Shown: positions 1-5,230 of the stretch, one piece after another
How the letters are laid out: every line of letters starts with the position of its first letter
Position numbering within the stretch: the stretch's first letter is position 1
Origin: Nostocaceae cyanobacterium CSSed10_463m
Lineage (GTDB): Bacteria > Cyanobacteriota > Cyanobacteriia > Cyanobacteriales > Nostocaceae
Assembly (NCBI GenBank): GCA_003556955.1
Contig: PWQB01000615.1
Location: 1-5,474, forward strand
Direction: 5' to 3'
DNA length: 5,474 nt
Program-made: the position numbers and the translations under genes
Notes under the pieces: model-generated
Databases searched by the model: none
Seen by the model: the letters and a program-made list of their open reading frames with translations, nothing else
What the model was told of the DNA's origin: nothing

Positions 1-2
1 AC

Positions 3-425
3 GACTTGATAGCCTATGTTCGCGTAGCGTGCGCGTAGCGCATAGATTTGAGGATTAAAAATCTGGTGAAAAATCATTGTCTTGCTAAGTCTATTAATGA
101 CGCATCTTGGTATCAGTTCCGTGTCTGGATTGAATATTTTGGTAAGGTATTTAAACGCGTCACGGTGGCGGTTAATCCGCAATACAGTAGCCAAGAATGC
201 TCTAGTTGCGGTGAAATTGTCAAAAAAACGCTATCCACTAGGACACACGTTTGTAAATGTGGTTGTGTGATGGATAGAGATGAAAACGCAGCCAGAATCA
301 TCCTTAGTCGAGGATTGGGTACGGTAGGGCATACCGGAACCTTTGCGCTAGACGCAAGCAACGCTTGGGGAGATGAAACCTCTACTCATGTTGGTGAAAA
401 CCTGCATGAGCAAGTTATGTCTTAG
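3..425 (+). pseudogene. tnpB: TnpB (IS605 OrfB), C-terminal part, interrupted by a small repeat with a stop codon
   Basis: TnpB is the RNA-guided RuvC-type nuclease of IS200/IS605 elements and the ancestor of Cas12. Codons 3-17 read DLIAY and codons from 45 read DLRIKNLVKN. In cyanobacterial relatives these join as DLIAYEDL, whose Glu is the second RuvC catalytic residue. Here the Glu codon is replaced by 27 bases (18-44) that keep the frame but contain TAG at 36-38. Downstream the protein is intact. It has a zinc ribbon with CSSC (about 198-209) and CKC (about 252-260), then DRDENAA (about 273-293), which carries the third RuvC Asp, and a Gly-rich tail ending in EQVMS and TAG at 423-425. A TTG at 48 could formally open a 125-residue frame, but it lies mid-domain and has no Shine-Dalgarno. 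The gene is almost certainly inactive as a nuclease. Confidence 0.82.
18..44. repeat. Small dispersed repeat (GCGTAGCG type) inserted in tnpB
   Basis: This 27-base GC-rich block replaces one codon, a net gain of 24 bases. It contains two direct copies of CGCGTAGCG (21-29 and 32-40) and a perfect short hairpin, TGCGC-GTA-GCGCA (30-42). With the neighbouring bases its ends read TATG (15-18) and CATA (41-44), a 4-bp inverted repeat. Very short dispersed repeats rich in GCGTAGCG are known from Nostoc-type genomes, where they appear to move into genes and other repeats. Assignment to a named family would need a comparison I cannot run. Confidence 0.6.
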
Positions 426-484
426 ATCCAAGAATCCCCGTGCGTTCACGCCGGGGAGTGTCAATGGAGTTACTTACTTTGACC
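260..484 (+). ncRNA. Probable right-end guide RNA (omega RNA / reRNA) of the IS element
   Basis: In IS200/IS605 elements the 3' part of tnpB plus the right end is transcribed or processed into the guide RNA for TnpB, with the guide lying just outside the element. By that model the scaffold would end at 464 and a guide of about 16-20 bases would start at 465 (TGGAGTTACTTACT). The 5' limit given is a rough guess from the usual length. There is no direct sign of expression. The tnpB frame is broken here, so any function would have to be in trans. Confidence 0.35.
436..456 (+). repeat. IS right-end hairpin with bulged T
   Basis: CCCCG (436-440) pairs with CGGGG (452-456). T441 is unpaired, GCG (442-444) pairs with CGC (449-451), and the loop is TTCA. 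An 8-bp stem with a single bulged T matches the type of hairpin recognised by the Y1 transposase TnpA at the ends of IS608-like elements. It starts 10 bases after the tnpB stop and 5 bases before the terminal TCAA. No T-run follows on either strand, so it is not a convincing intrinsic terminator. Confidence 0.7.
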
Positions 485-1294
485 ACCTTTCGATTTCCTC
501 ACGAATACATCATTAATCAAGTTTGTGATTTGAGGCAAATATCGTTTAAGAAGATGGGCTTTTTGAGCTGTCGCATCGGGAAAGATATGGAGTTTGTTAT
601 GAATAATTCCTTTAATGGTAGCGCGCATTACCTGAGCAGGGTCAGTTGCTATTTTATACGTAAGGTCAAGGTTACTTTTGCTTAAAATGCCAAACTTTTC
701 ACAGTCGAGAATTGGGGTACGGCTAAAAAATGGATAAACAGCCGTGACTTTGATATTGTAGTCTTTAACTTCATGGAACAATCCTTCACTGAACCCACGC
801 AAACCAAATTTACTCGCTGCGTAATGAGTTAATCCAGGTGAGGCCCACCAACCGGCTAAGGATGAAATATTAACGATGTGACCCTGTTGACGAGCAATCA
901 TATCAGTAGCAAATAAACTACTTAATCGCATCGGTGCTAACAGGTTGATTTGCATGAGACGTTCCCATTTCTCATCCGGAATTTCGTCCGTGAAACCAAA
1001 GACTGAAATCCCAGCATTGTTAATTAATATATCTACGGGGATATTCAGCGCTTTCACCTGATGATACAGGATTTCGCAACCTTCTCTGGTGGAGAGATCA
1101 ACCGCTAGGCAAGCCAGTACATCCCCGGTTGTGACTTGGTGTTGAATTGCTTGAACTTGTTCACACAAGACAGTTTCATCCAAATCAGTTAATATCAGTC
1201 GGCTACCGGCTTGTAATAACTGTCGGGTTAGTTCTTGTCCAAATCCACCAGATGCACCAGTGATTAATACAACGGCTTGATCTAGCTTGGTCAT
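470..1294 (-). CDS. Classical short-chain dehydrogenase/reductase, NAD(H)-type
   Basis: This 274-residue cytoplasmic NAD(P)-dependent oxidoreductase is of usual length for the family. The cofactor loop TGASGGFG is at residues 12-19. Asp37 at the end of the second strand (LILTDLDE) favours NAD(H) over NADP(H). NNAG is at 92-95, with catalytic Asn117, Ser145, Tyr158 and Lys162 (YAASK). All four catalytic positions are present, so it should be active. The substrate cannot be read from the sequence; the C-terminal 90 residues that would set it are not diagnostic. The ATG at 1294 is preferred because TGASGGFG follows at the normal distance, although no Shine-Dalgarno is visible. The gene follows a DHRS1-like SDR on the same strand after 86 bases that hold its own promoter and palindrome. 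It ends 5 bp from the right end of an IS605-type element, and the protein looks complete. Confidence 0.9.
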   Translation of the reverse strand: MTKLDQAVVLITGASGGFGQELTRQLLQAGSRLILTDLDETVLCEQVQAIQHQVTTGDVLACLAVDLSTREGCEILYHQVKALNIPVDILINNAGISVFGFTDEIPDEKWERLMQINLLAPMRLSSLFATDMIARQQGHIVNISSLAGWWASPGLTHYAASKFGLRGFSEGLFHEVKDYNIKVTAVYPFFSRTPILDCEKFGILSKSNLDLTYKIATDPAQVMRATIKGIIHNKLHIFPDATAQKAHLLKRYLPQITNLINDVFVRKSKGGQSK

Positions 1295-1322
1295 GATATT
1301 TCTGTGCCAAAATGTATCAATA

Positions 1323-1345
1323 TTTATACAAGTTTTTTGTATAAA
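1323..1345. promoter_or_regulatory. 9+9 bp palindrome over the promoter: candidate operator
   Basis: TTTATACAA (1323-1331) is followed by a 5-base gap and its perfect inverted copy TTGTATAAA (1337-1345). It covers the putative -10 box and most of the spacer of the minus-strand promoter, the usual place for a repressor of the TetR or a similar dimeric type. A further half-like TGTATCAA lies next to it, nearer the gene. An alternative reading is a weak AT-only hairpin ending the upstream operon, but it lacks a GC stem. Confidence 0.4.
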
Positions 1346-1352
1346 AAATCAA
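1323..1352 (-). promoter_or_regulatory. Putative sigma-70 type promoter of the 470-1294 SDR
   Basis: Read on the minus strand, TTGATT (1352-1347) and TATAAA (1328-1323) are separated by 18 bases. This is close to the -35/-10 consensus and places a transcript start near 1316, about 20 bases before the ATG. Both boxes lie in AT-rich DNA, so a chance match is possible, but position and spacing fit well. Confidence 0.4.
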
Positions 1353-1380
1353 TTTTTGGGAACGATTGAGATTATTTTTG

Positions 1381-2361
1381 TTATATCTGGGGTGATTTGA
1401 GTGTTGTTAGCAGTAGCAATGACCACGGTACTTTGATATCTGGGATCAGGGATGAGTATGTTCTCAGTGCGGGTAAGGCTGCTGGGATGAGAAATTTTAG
1501 GGAACGGAGCGATGCCGGAAGATTACCTTCTTGATCTACAATTCCATATTGTTGGGCTAGTTCGGCGACAATCTGCACTTTTCCGGTGCGGCGCATGACG
1601 TTGGTATCACCTGTGAGGGCTGCAATGACTCTTCCTGTAAATAAGGGAGTTTCCCAGTTATAGCGGTTTGCAAAAATTGAGTCTTTTGGGTCAGAAGTAT
1701 TTTCTGCTACAACTTTATCTGCTAAACTGGAAATTTGCTCAGTACCTACAATACCTGGCCAAATAGACACAGAAGCTACGTTATGGGGTTTGAGTTCTAC
1801 TGACATATCAGCCGCTAATCGGTCACAAGCAGCTTTACCAGCACCGTAGGCAGCACTGAAAATTTGCGACATCCCACCCCATGAGGAAATGGTACAAATT
1901 AATCCCTGTTGACGTTTGACCATGATTCTGGCAGCATAAATGCTGGCAACATAATGACTACGCAAACCGACGTTGTTACTAGCATCCCAAAGGCTGGGTT
2001 CACATTCCCAAAAAGTCTGTCCTTGACTATTACTGATTGCTTGGACTCCTGAGAATACGTTATTAACTAATAAATCTAGTTGTCCATTTTGCTCGTCTTG
2101 GATGCGTTCAAACAGCGATCGCACCTCTTGATCGTTGCTATGATCTACCTGAACGGGAATACAGATACCACCGGCTTGTTCTACGGCGATTTTGGTATCA
2201 TTGAGACTTCCTGATAGTTCACTACCTGTATCAGAGTTATCTAATGTCCGTCCGGTAATATACACAGTTGCCCCGACTTCACCCAGTCCAATAGCGATGC
2301 CTTTGCCAATACCTCGTGTAGCACCTGTGACTAAAGTTACTTTTCCTTCAAGATTTGACAT
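1381..2361 (-). CDS. DHRS1-like short-chain dehydrogenase/reductase, NADP(H)-type
   Basis: This 326-residue protein resembles animal DHRS1 along its length, as I recall that protein. Shared stretches include VYITGR, EVRSLFE, FWE, NNVGLR, YGAGKAACDRLAAD, WPGIV and a C-terminal hydrophobic tail. The cofactor loop TGATRGIG is at 12-19. Arg16 and Arg38 (ITGR) favour NADP(H). The usual NNAG is NNVF (100-103). Ser159, Tyr172 and Lys176 form the active site with an Asn at 129/130. Human DHRS1 reduces carbonyl compounds and some steroids; the substrate here is unknown. The ATG at 2361 lies inside the end of the adenylate cyclase gene (14-base overlap), so it is the third gene of a coupled operon. No clear Shine-Dalgarno is seen, which suggests translation by coupling. 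The product is probably cytoplasmic; the tail (about residues 290-320) might associate with membrane. Confidence 0.9.
   Translation of the reverse strand: MSNLEGKVTLVTGATRGIGKGIAIGLGEVGATVYITGRTLDNSDTGSELSGSLNDTKIAVEQAGGICIPVQVDHSNDQEVRSLFERIQDEQNGQLDLLVNNVFSGVQAISNSQGQTFWECEPSLWDASNNVGLRSHYVASIYAARIMVKRQQGLICTISSWGGMSQIFSAAYGAGKAACDRLAADMSVELKPHNVASVSIWPGIVGTEQISSLADKVVAENTSDPKDSIFANRYNWETPLFTGRVIAALTGDTNVMRRTGKVQIVAELAQQYGIVDQEGNLPASLRSLKFLIPAALPALRTYSSLIPDIKVPWSLLLLTTLKSPQI
2115..2122. repeat. HIP1 octamer GCGATCGC
   Basis: The highly iterated palindrome of many cyanobacterial genomes, here within the DHRS1-like gene where it encodes part of VRSL. Confidence 0.9.
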
Positions 2362-3829
2362 CTAAAATTTTATCCTGAACTTGATAAATTGCGATCGCTT
2401 CATCTTTACCTCTTAATTTCACAGATTCATCTACCAATGTCAGTGAAAATAACTCTGGCTGAGATAAACTCAAAACCACGGCATCAGTGACCAAAATTCC
2501 ACAGTTATAGTATTTAGTGATACTTTCAACCCGTGAGGCGATATTTACCGCATCACCGACGACTGTAGAATCAATGCGACAAGTAAATCCTACCGTACCC
2601 ATGACCACCTCACCCCGATGAATGCCAATACCTACGGCAATTTCTGGTAAACCTTGTTGCGATCGCACATAATTAAATTGATCTAGAGACTGTTGCATTA
2701 AAATAGCGGCTTTGAGTGCGCCATCAGTGGCTTGGTCATCAAACAGCGCCATAATTGCATCACCTATATATTTATCAATAAAACCACCAGATTCATCAAT
2801 AGCTTTTCCCATACAAGCTAAATAGTCATTTAAAAATAAAAAAATTTCCATTGGTTTCATAGCTTCTGACATAGAAGTATAACTACGAATATCACAGAAT
2901 AGAATGGTCATTTTCTGCATCGCAGCCATACCGACTTCAATTTTTTCTATTCCTTGAGGAGAGATGACTGAAACAAATTTATCTGGGACAAATCTCTCAA
3001 ATGATTCTAATGTTTTTTGTAATTTGCTAAATGATATTTGCAAGGCGCGTGACATTTCATTTACCGAAATTGCTAATGCACCAATTTCATCTCCACGATG
3101 ATAGATATCGGCGCGATGTTGCAAATCTCCATTGGCAATTTTAGCAACGCTCATCTGTAAACGCCGCACTGGGTCACTCAATTGATGTGCTAAAATATAT
3201 GCACAGATTAACCCAATGTTAAGTCCGAGAAAACCTACCATTAAAGCTTTATTCACTGCATTTCTAACGGCAATATCTACCCTTTTTAAAGATATACCTA
3301 TGCGTAAAGTGCCGAGTTTTTGTTGACTTAATCCCAAAACATCAGAAGCTACTTCAATCACACGTTCACCACGTTTACCTCTCAGCTTTTCTCCAAAGTA
3401 AACATCTGTGAGCAGAAATGTTTCTGATACAAGAGCCTGAATATTAGAAGAATATATAGCTTGTTTGGTGACATTTAAAGGTACTATATCAGGAATATAT
3501 TGATTGACAAATTCTTGAGGAGAACCAGCAACGATTTGATTATCAAGACGGTTATCCGAGACAAAAACATAGACGACATCTTGATTTTCTTGCATTAAAA
3601 GATGTAAATTTATGCGAATTTGACTCCAATTCTCTTCAGATAATTCATTAGAGTATGTAGAACTTAAAACTCTAGCCGTAATTTTTGCGTCATTTAACTT
3701 TTCTTGACGGTAGAGAGTGCTGTCACTTTTTGCCCAGACTGTAACTATAGCAGCAATCAAACCCAGAATCAGCAAAGTAGTTGAAGTCATGATCTGAGTG
3801 CGAATAGAACGAAAAGCTAATATTTTCAT
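2348..3829 (-). CDS. Membrane adenylate cyclase (class III) with extracytoplasmic sensor and HAMP domain
   Basis: This protein of 493 residues would make cAMP from ATP. In order it has a membrane segment (about 14-33), a periplasm-facing region (about 35-193) with no family I can name, a second membrane segment (about 196-214), HAMP (about 216-268, with DPVRRL and GDEIG), a linker ending in FERFVP, and a catalytic domain (about 300-485). Metal-binding Asp313 (FCDIRSYT) and Asp357 (YIGDAIMALF), adenine-selecting Lys353 and Thr422 (STVVGD), and transition-state Asn429 and Arg433 (VNIASR) are all present, so it should be active as a homodimer specific for ATP. I chose the ATG at 3829 because it overlaps the upstream stop as ATGA; an in-frame ATG at 3865 would add 12 uninformative residues. 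The layout resembles the CyaA-type cyclases of Anabaena, but I do not assign that symbol. Confidence 0.92.
   Translation of the reverse strand: MKILAFRSIRTQIMTSTTLLILGLIAAIVTVWAKSDSTLYRQEKLNDAKITARVLSSTYSNELSEENWSQIRINLHLLMQENQDVVYVFVSDNRLDNQIVAGSPQEFVNQYIPDIVPLNVTKQAIYSSNIQALVSETFLLTDVYFGEKLRGKRGERVIEVASDVLGLSQQKLGTLRIGISLKRVDIAVRNAVNKALMVGFLGLNIGLICAYILAHQLSDPVRRLQMSVAKIANGDLQHRADIYHRGDEIGALAISVNEMSRALQISFSKLQKTLESFERFVPDKFVSVISPQGIEKIEVGMAAMQKMTILFCDIRSYTSMSEAMKPMEIFLFLNDYLACMGKAIDESGGFIDKYIGDAIMALFDDQATDGALKAAILMQQSLDQFNYVRSQQGLPEIAVGIGIHRGEVVMGTVGFTCRIDSTVVGDAVNIASRVESITKYYNCGILVTDAVVLSLSQPELFSLTLVDESVKLRGKDEAIAIYQVQDKILDVKS
2391..2398. repeat. HIP1 octamer GCGATCGC
   Basis: Near the 3' end of the cyclase gene, encoding AIA of the EAIAIYQ stretch. 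Confidence 0.9.
2659..2666. repeat. HIP1 octamer GCGATCGC
   Basis: In the catalytic domain of the cyclase gene, encoding part of VRSQ (residues 388-391). Confidence 0.9.
3826..3829 (-). promoter_or_regulatory. ATGA stop/start overlap (translational coupling)
   Basis: On the minus strand, ATG of the cyclase (3829-3827) and TGA of the lipoprotein gene (3828-3826) share two bases. The only purine-rich stretch upstream (AGAAGAG) ends about 14-16 bases before the ATG, too far to be a good Shine-Dalgarno. Reinitiation by ribosomes that finish the lipoprotein is therefore the likely route. Confidence 0.7.
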
Positions 3830-4854
3830 AGTCGTGGAACTAACTCTTCTACAAAAGTCACCCATCGCTGATTCTTAGTTCGGCTGGGACAATCATCACC
3901 AAAGGCTAAAGTCACTGGACCCCCCATTTTCGCTGGAATCCGTTGTCTGTCCTCACCCCACCTAGTAACTAGCAGGATATCACATTTCAGTATATCCTCG
4001 GTGGCTAATTTTATTGGTTCGGAATTTCTGCGGTAAACATTGGGTTTACCACGCACGATGACGGAACTCATGATATTTAAGTTGACATCAGCGAAAGAGA
4101 GAGCATCTTGCAGTCTCACACCATGTAATTTAACTTGACCACTCGGCCACCACACCCGATAACCAACCCTTTGCGTCAGGTTAACTTGGGGTAATTGATC
4201 TAAATCGGCTAAATTTAGTTCACTATTGCCTATACTTACTTTGGCTGTTTCCGTACCAAATATGACATGAGTTACATAAAATGCCCACATCCCTTCATCA
4301 TACTTTTTTCTAATTTCTGGATGCTGGGTATAGGGAAAAATTAAATAAATCGGTCCACCTTGCTCACGGGGAATTGGTTGACCATCCTTGGCAACTGCTA
4401 AAATAATGGGATACTTAAGTAAATCTTCGACTCTGACCGTCACCTTATAAGCGTCATAACAGACAAAAGTAATTTCCGTAATGTAATTTGGAATACCAAG
4501 GCTTTGGATGAGTGAACTTACTGAAATACCTGTGAATTGAAATATCTTTTGAGGATTGACAATGTTATTGCCATCAACAGTATTAATATTAACGGTAGCT
4601 AAATCCTGCAACTGTGACCAATTTAATGTTTCCGTGTTTCCTGTTGCTGTCTGACCTTGTATAACTAAATTCCACTCACGCTGCTGGTTATTTTGAGCTT
4701 TTTCTGCCACAATTTCAGCATTGCGATCGCTAGCTTCTTTACGCCATACTTCCAGTTGTGCATTTGTGGGTTGGTTTGTACAACCACCCAAGTAAGCAAT
4801 CACACTTACCACCATCACTAAAGGCCAATTTTCCCCAAATCCAAATTTAACCAC
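3826..4854 (-). CDS. Lipoprotein with two molybdopterin-oxidoreductase-like domains, apparently lacking the Mo-binding Cys
   Basis: This 342-residue protein begins with a lipoprotein signal: hydrophobic residues 10-22 and lipobox LGGC, so Cys25 would be acylated and the protein anchored outside the cytoplasmic membrane. A polar linker (26-58) is followed by two related domains. The first (about 60-205) contains FTGISVSSLI, DAYKVTV and IPREQGGPIYLIFP. The second (about 223-342) contains LHGVRLQDAL and IPAKMGGPVTLAFG. The shared IPxxxGGPxxLxF pattern marks both as the oxidoreductase molybdopterin-binding fold (SUOX/MsrP family). The cysteines are 25, 132, 291 and 322 only. None lies where the family's Mo-ligating Cys is expected, in the first third of each domain, so it is probably not a molybdoenzyme. 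The start is a GTG with only a weak AGAAG upstream; the signal peptide supports it. The stop overlaps the cyclase start (ATGA), which implies joint function. A binding or sensing role is inference. Confidence 0.8.
   Translation of the reverse strand: MVKFGFGENWPLVMVVSVIAYLGGCTNQPTNAQLEVWRKEASDRNAEIVAEKAQNNQQREWNLVIQGQTATGNTETLNWSQLQDLATVNINTVDGNNIVNPQKIFQFTGISVSSLIQSLGIPNYITEITFVCYDAYKVTVRVEDLLKYPIILAVAKDGQPIPREQGGPIYLIFPYTQHPEIRKKYDEGMWAFYVTHVIFGTETAKVSIGNSELNLADLDQLPQVNLTQRVGYRVWWPSGQVKLHGVRLQDALSFADVNLNIMSSVIVRGKPNVYRRNSEPIKLATEDILKCDILLVTRWGEDRQRIPAKMGGPVTLAFGDDCPSRTKNQRWVTFVEELVPRL
4723..4730. repeat. HIP1 octamer GCGATCGC
   Basis: In the linker of the lipoprotein gene, encoding part of SDR (residues 42-44). 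Confidence 0.9.
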
Positions 4855-4912
4855 AATGAAAAATACTTCTATCAGAGGTATACAGATTGGTGTTGGTTAC
4901 TTTACAGTCAAA

Positions 4913-4939
4913 TTGTAATACTGTTTTACTCGGTATAAA
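4913..4939 (+). promoter_or_regulatory. Weak candidate promoter towards the proline dehydrogenase gene
   Basis: TTGTAA (4913-4918) and TATAAA (4934-4939) are 15 bases apart, shorter than the ideal 17. A start here would give a leader of nearly 290 bases running through all the intergenic repeats. No better plus-strand pair was found closer to the gene. Confidence 0.18.
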
Positions 4940-4988
4940 AATTATCTGGAAACAAAATTTATTATTTTATATTCCACAAAATGAAGAA

Positions 4989-5004
4989 GCAGGGGTGCAG
5001 GGGG
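4989..5004. repeat. Short tandem GCAGGGG repeat (two 8-base units)
   Basis: GCAGGGGT is followed directly by GCAGGGGG. Short tandemly repeated GC-rich oligomers of this kind are common between genes in heterocyst-forming cyanobacteria. Two units only, so it could be chance. Confidence 0.4.
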
Positions 5005-5040
5005 GAAACTTCTGTTACCATAACTCAATCCCCAATTCCT

Positions 5041-5068
5041 AATCTCCTGTAGGGGCGAGTTCATAGAT
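5041..5068. repeat. CTGTAGGGGCGRGTT unit, copy 1
   Basis: This matches 5143-5170 at 23 of 28 positions by eye, including TGTAGGGGCG and ATAGA. Copy 1 has GAGTTCATAG where copy 2 has GGGTTTATAG, so it pairs less well with an AAACCCGCCC arm. Confidence 0.5.
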
Positions 5069-5108
5069 ATCATTCAAGGAAGAAGGCGGGCAGGATGCCC
5101 ACCCCACA

Positions 5109-5136
5109 ATATTATTAAACCCGCCCTTACCAACCA
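5109..5136. repeat. ATATTATTAAACCCGCCC direct repeat, copy 1
   Basis: This is identical to 5174-5201 at 27 of 28 positions; the one difference is T5127 against G5192. The copies start 65 bases apart. Their AAACCCGCCC parts are complementary to the GGGCGGGTTT that lies between them. Confidence 0.75.
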
Positions 5137-5150
5137 ATCCCCAATCCTCT

Positions 5151-5195
5151 GTAGGGGCGGGTTTATAGAGAGGATATTATTAAACCCGCCCGTAC
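5151..5195 (+). repeat. Strong hairpin in the leader of the proline dehydrogenase gene
   Basis: GGGCGGGTTTA (5155-5165) pairs perfectly with TAAACCCGCCC (5181-5191). After one G/G mismatch the stem continues with GTA (5151-5153) against TAC (5193-5195), giving 14 of 15 pairs around a 15-base loop. It has no T-run, so it is probably a mobile-repeat hairpin, though it could affect the mRNA leader of the downstream gene. Confidence 0.7.
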
Positions 5196-5201
5196 CAACC
5201 A
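5174..5201. repeat. ATATTATTAAACCCGCCC direct repeat, copy 2
   Basis: Second copy of the 28-base unit at 5109-5136. It supplies the right arm of the hairpin at 5151-5195 and ends 29 bases before the proline dehydrogenase start codon. Confidence 0.75.
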
Positions 5202-5218
5202 TTACCCAATCTCTCAAT

Positions 5219-5224
5219 AAGGAG
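5219..5224 (+). promoter_or_regulatory. Shine-Dalgarno AAGGAG deciding the GTG start
   Basis: AAGGAG lies 6 bases before the GTG at 5231. It is the clearest ribosome binding site in the window and fixes the otherwise unmarked start of the proline dehydrogenase gene. Confidence 0.8.
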
Positions 5225-5230
5225 TTATCA

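Larger units (their letters stand above)
1..464 (+). mobile_element. IS200/IS605-family element, right-hand part (cut by window edge)
   Basis: The segment holds the C-terminal part of a TnpB followed by a short non-coding right end. That end is a GC-rich hairpin (436-456) and then GAGTGTCAA, finishing in TCAA at 461-464. In the IS608 model of this family the right end carries a subterminal imperfect hairpin with an unpaired base and is cleaved just 3' of TCAA, so I place the junction at 464/465. These elements move as single strands and make no target duplication, so no flanking direct repeat is expected. The left end, and any tnpA, lie outside the window. The exact boundary is inferred. Confidence 0.75.
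4855..5230. other. 376-bp repeat-rich gap between divergent genes
   Basis: No gene is supported here. The left part (4855-4985) is AT-rich and must hold the start signals of the leftward operon, but I see no convincing -35/-10 pair on the minus strand. The middle (4989-5004) carries two GCAGGGG repeats. The right part (5026-5210) is a patchwork of CCAATCCCCAAT-like stretches, AGGGGCGRGTT and AAACCCGCCC units. Small hairpins include GGGC-AGGAT-GCCC (5088-5100). Such units are typical intergenic filler of Nostoc-type genomes. Confidence 0.6.

Noticed and set aside
48..50. TTG as a true start of a 125-residue protein
   Set aside because: The TTG encodes the Leu of the DL that follows the RuvC-II Glu, so it lies mid-domain. 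The bases upstream are the inserted repeat, with no Shine-Dalgarno.
82..361. Overlapping short frames on both strands inside tnpB
   Set aside because: These are other-frame shadows of the clear TnpB zinc ribbon and DRDENAA coding sequence.
436..456. Intrinsic terminator for the SDR or tnpB
   Set aside because: The GC stem has no T-run on either strand and fits better as the IS right-end hairpin.
440..685. 81-codon plus-strand reading frame across the IS edge
   Set aside because: It is antisense to the end of the SDR gene and starts inside the IS hairpin; no ribosome binding site or family resemblance.
3863..3865. Upstream ATG giving a 505-residue cyclase
   Set aside because: It would overlap the lipoprotein gene by 40 bases and add 12 residues without a pattern. 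The ATG at 3829 forms a standard ATGA overlap directly before the basic start of the first membrane segment.
4915..4929. NtcA-like site GTA...TAC in the AT-rich part of the gap
   Set aside because: The spacing is 9, not 8, and the only TATAAA is 4 bases downstream instead of about 22.
5041..5201. CRISPR array
   Set aside because: There are only two copies of each unit, with no regular spacer series and no cas genes; the spacer between copies is itself related repeat sequence.
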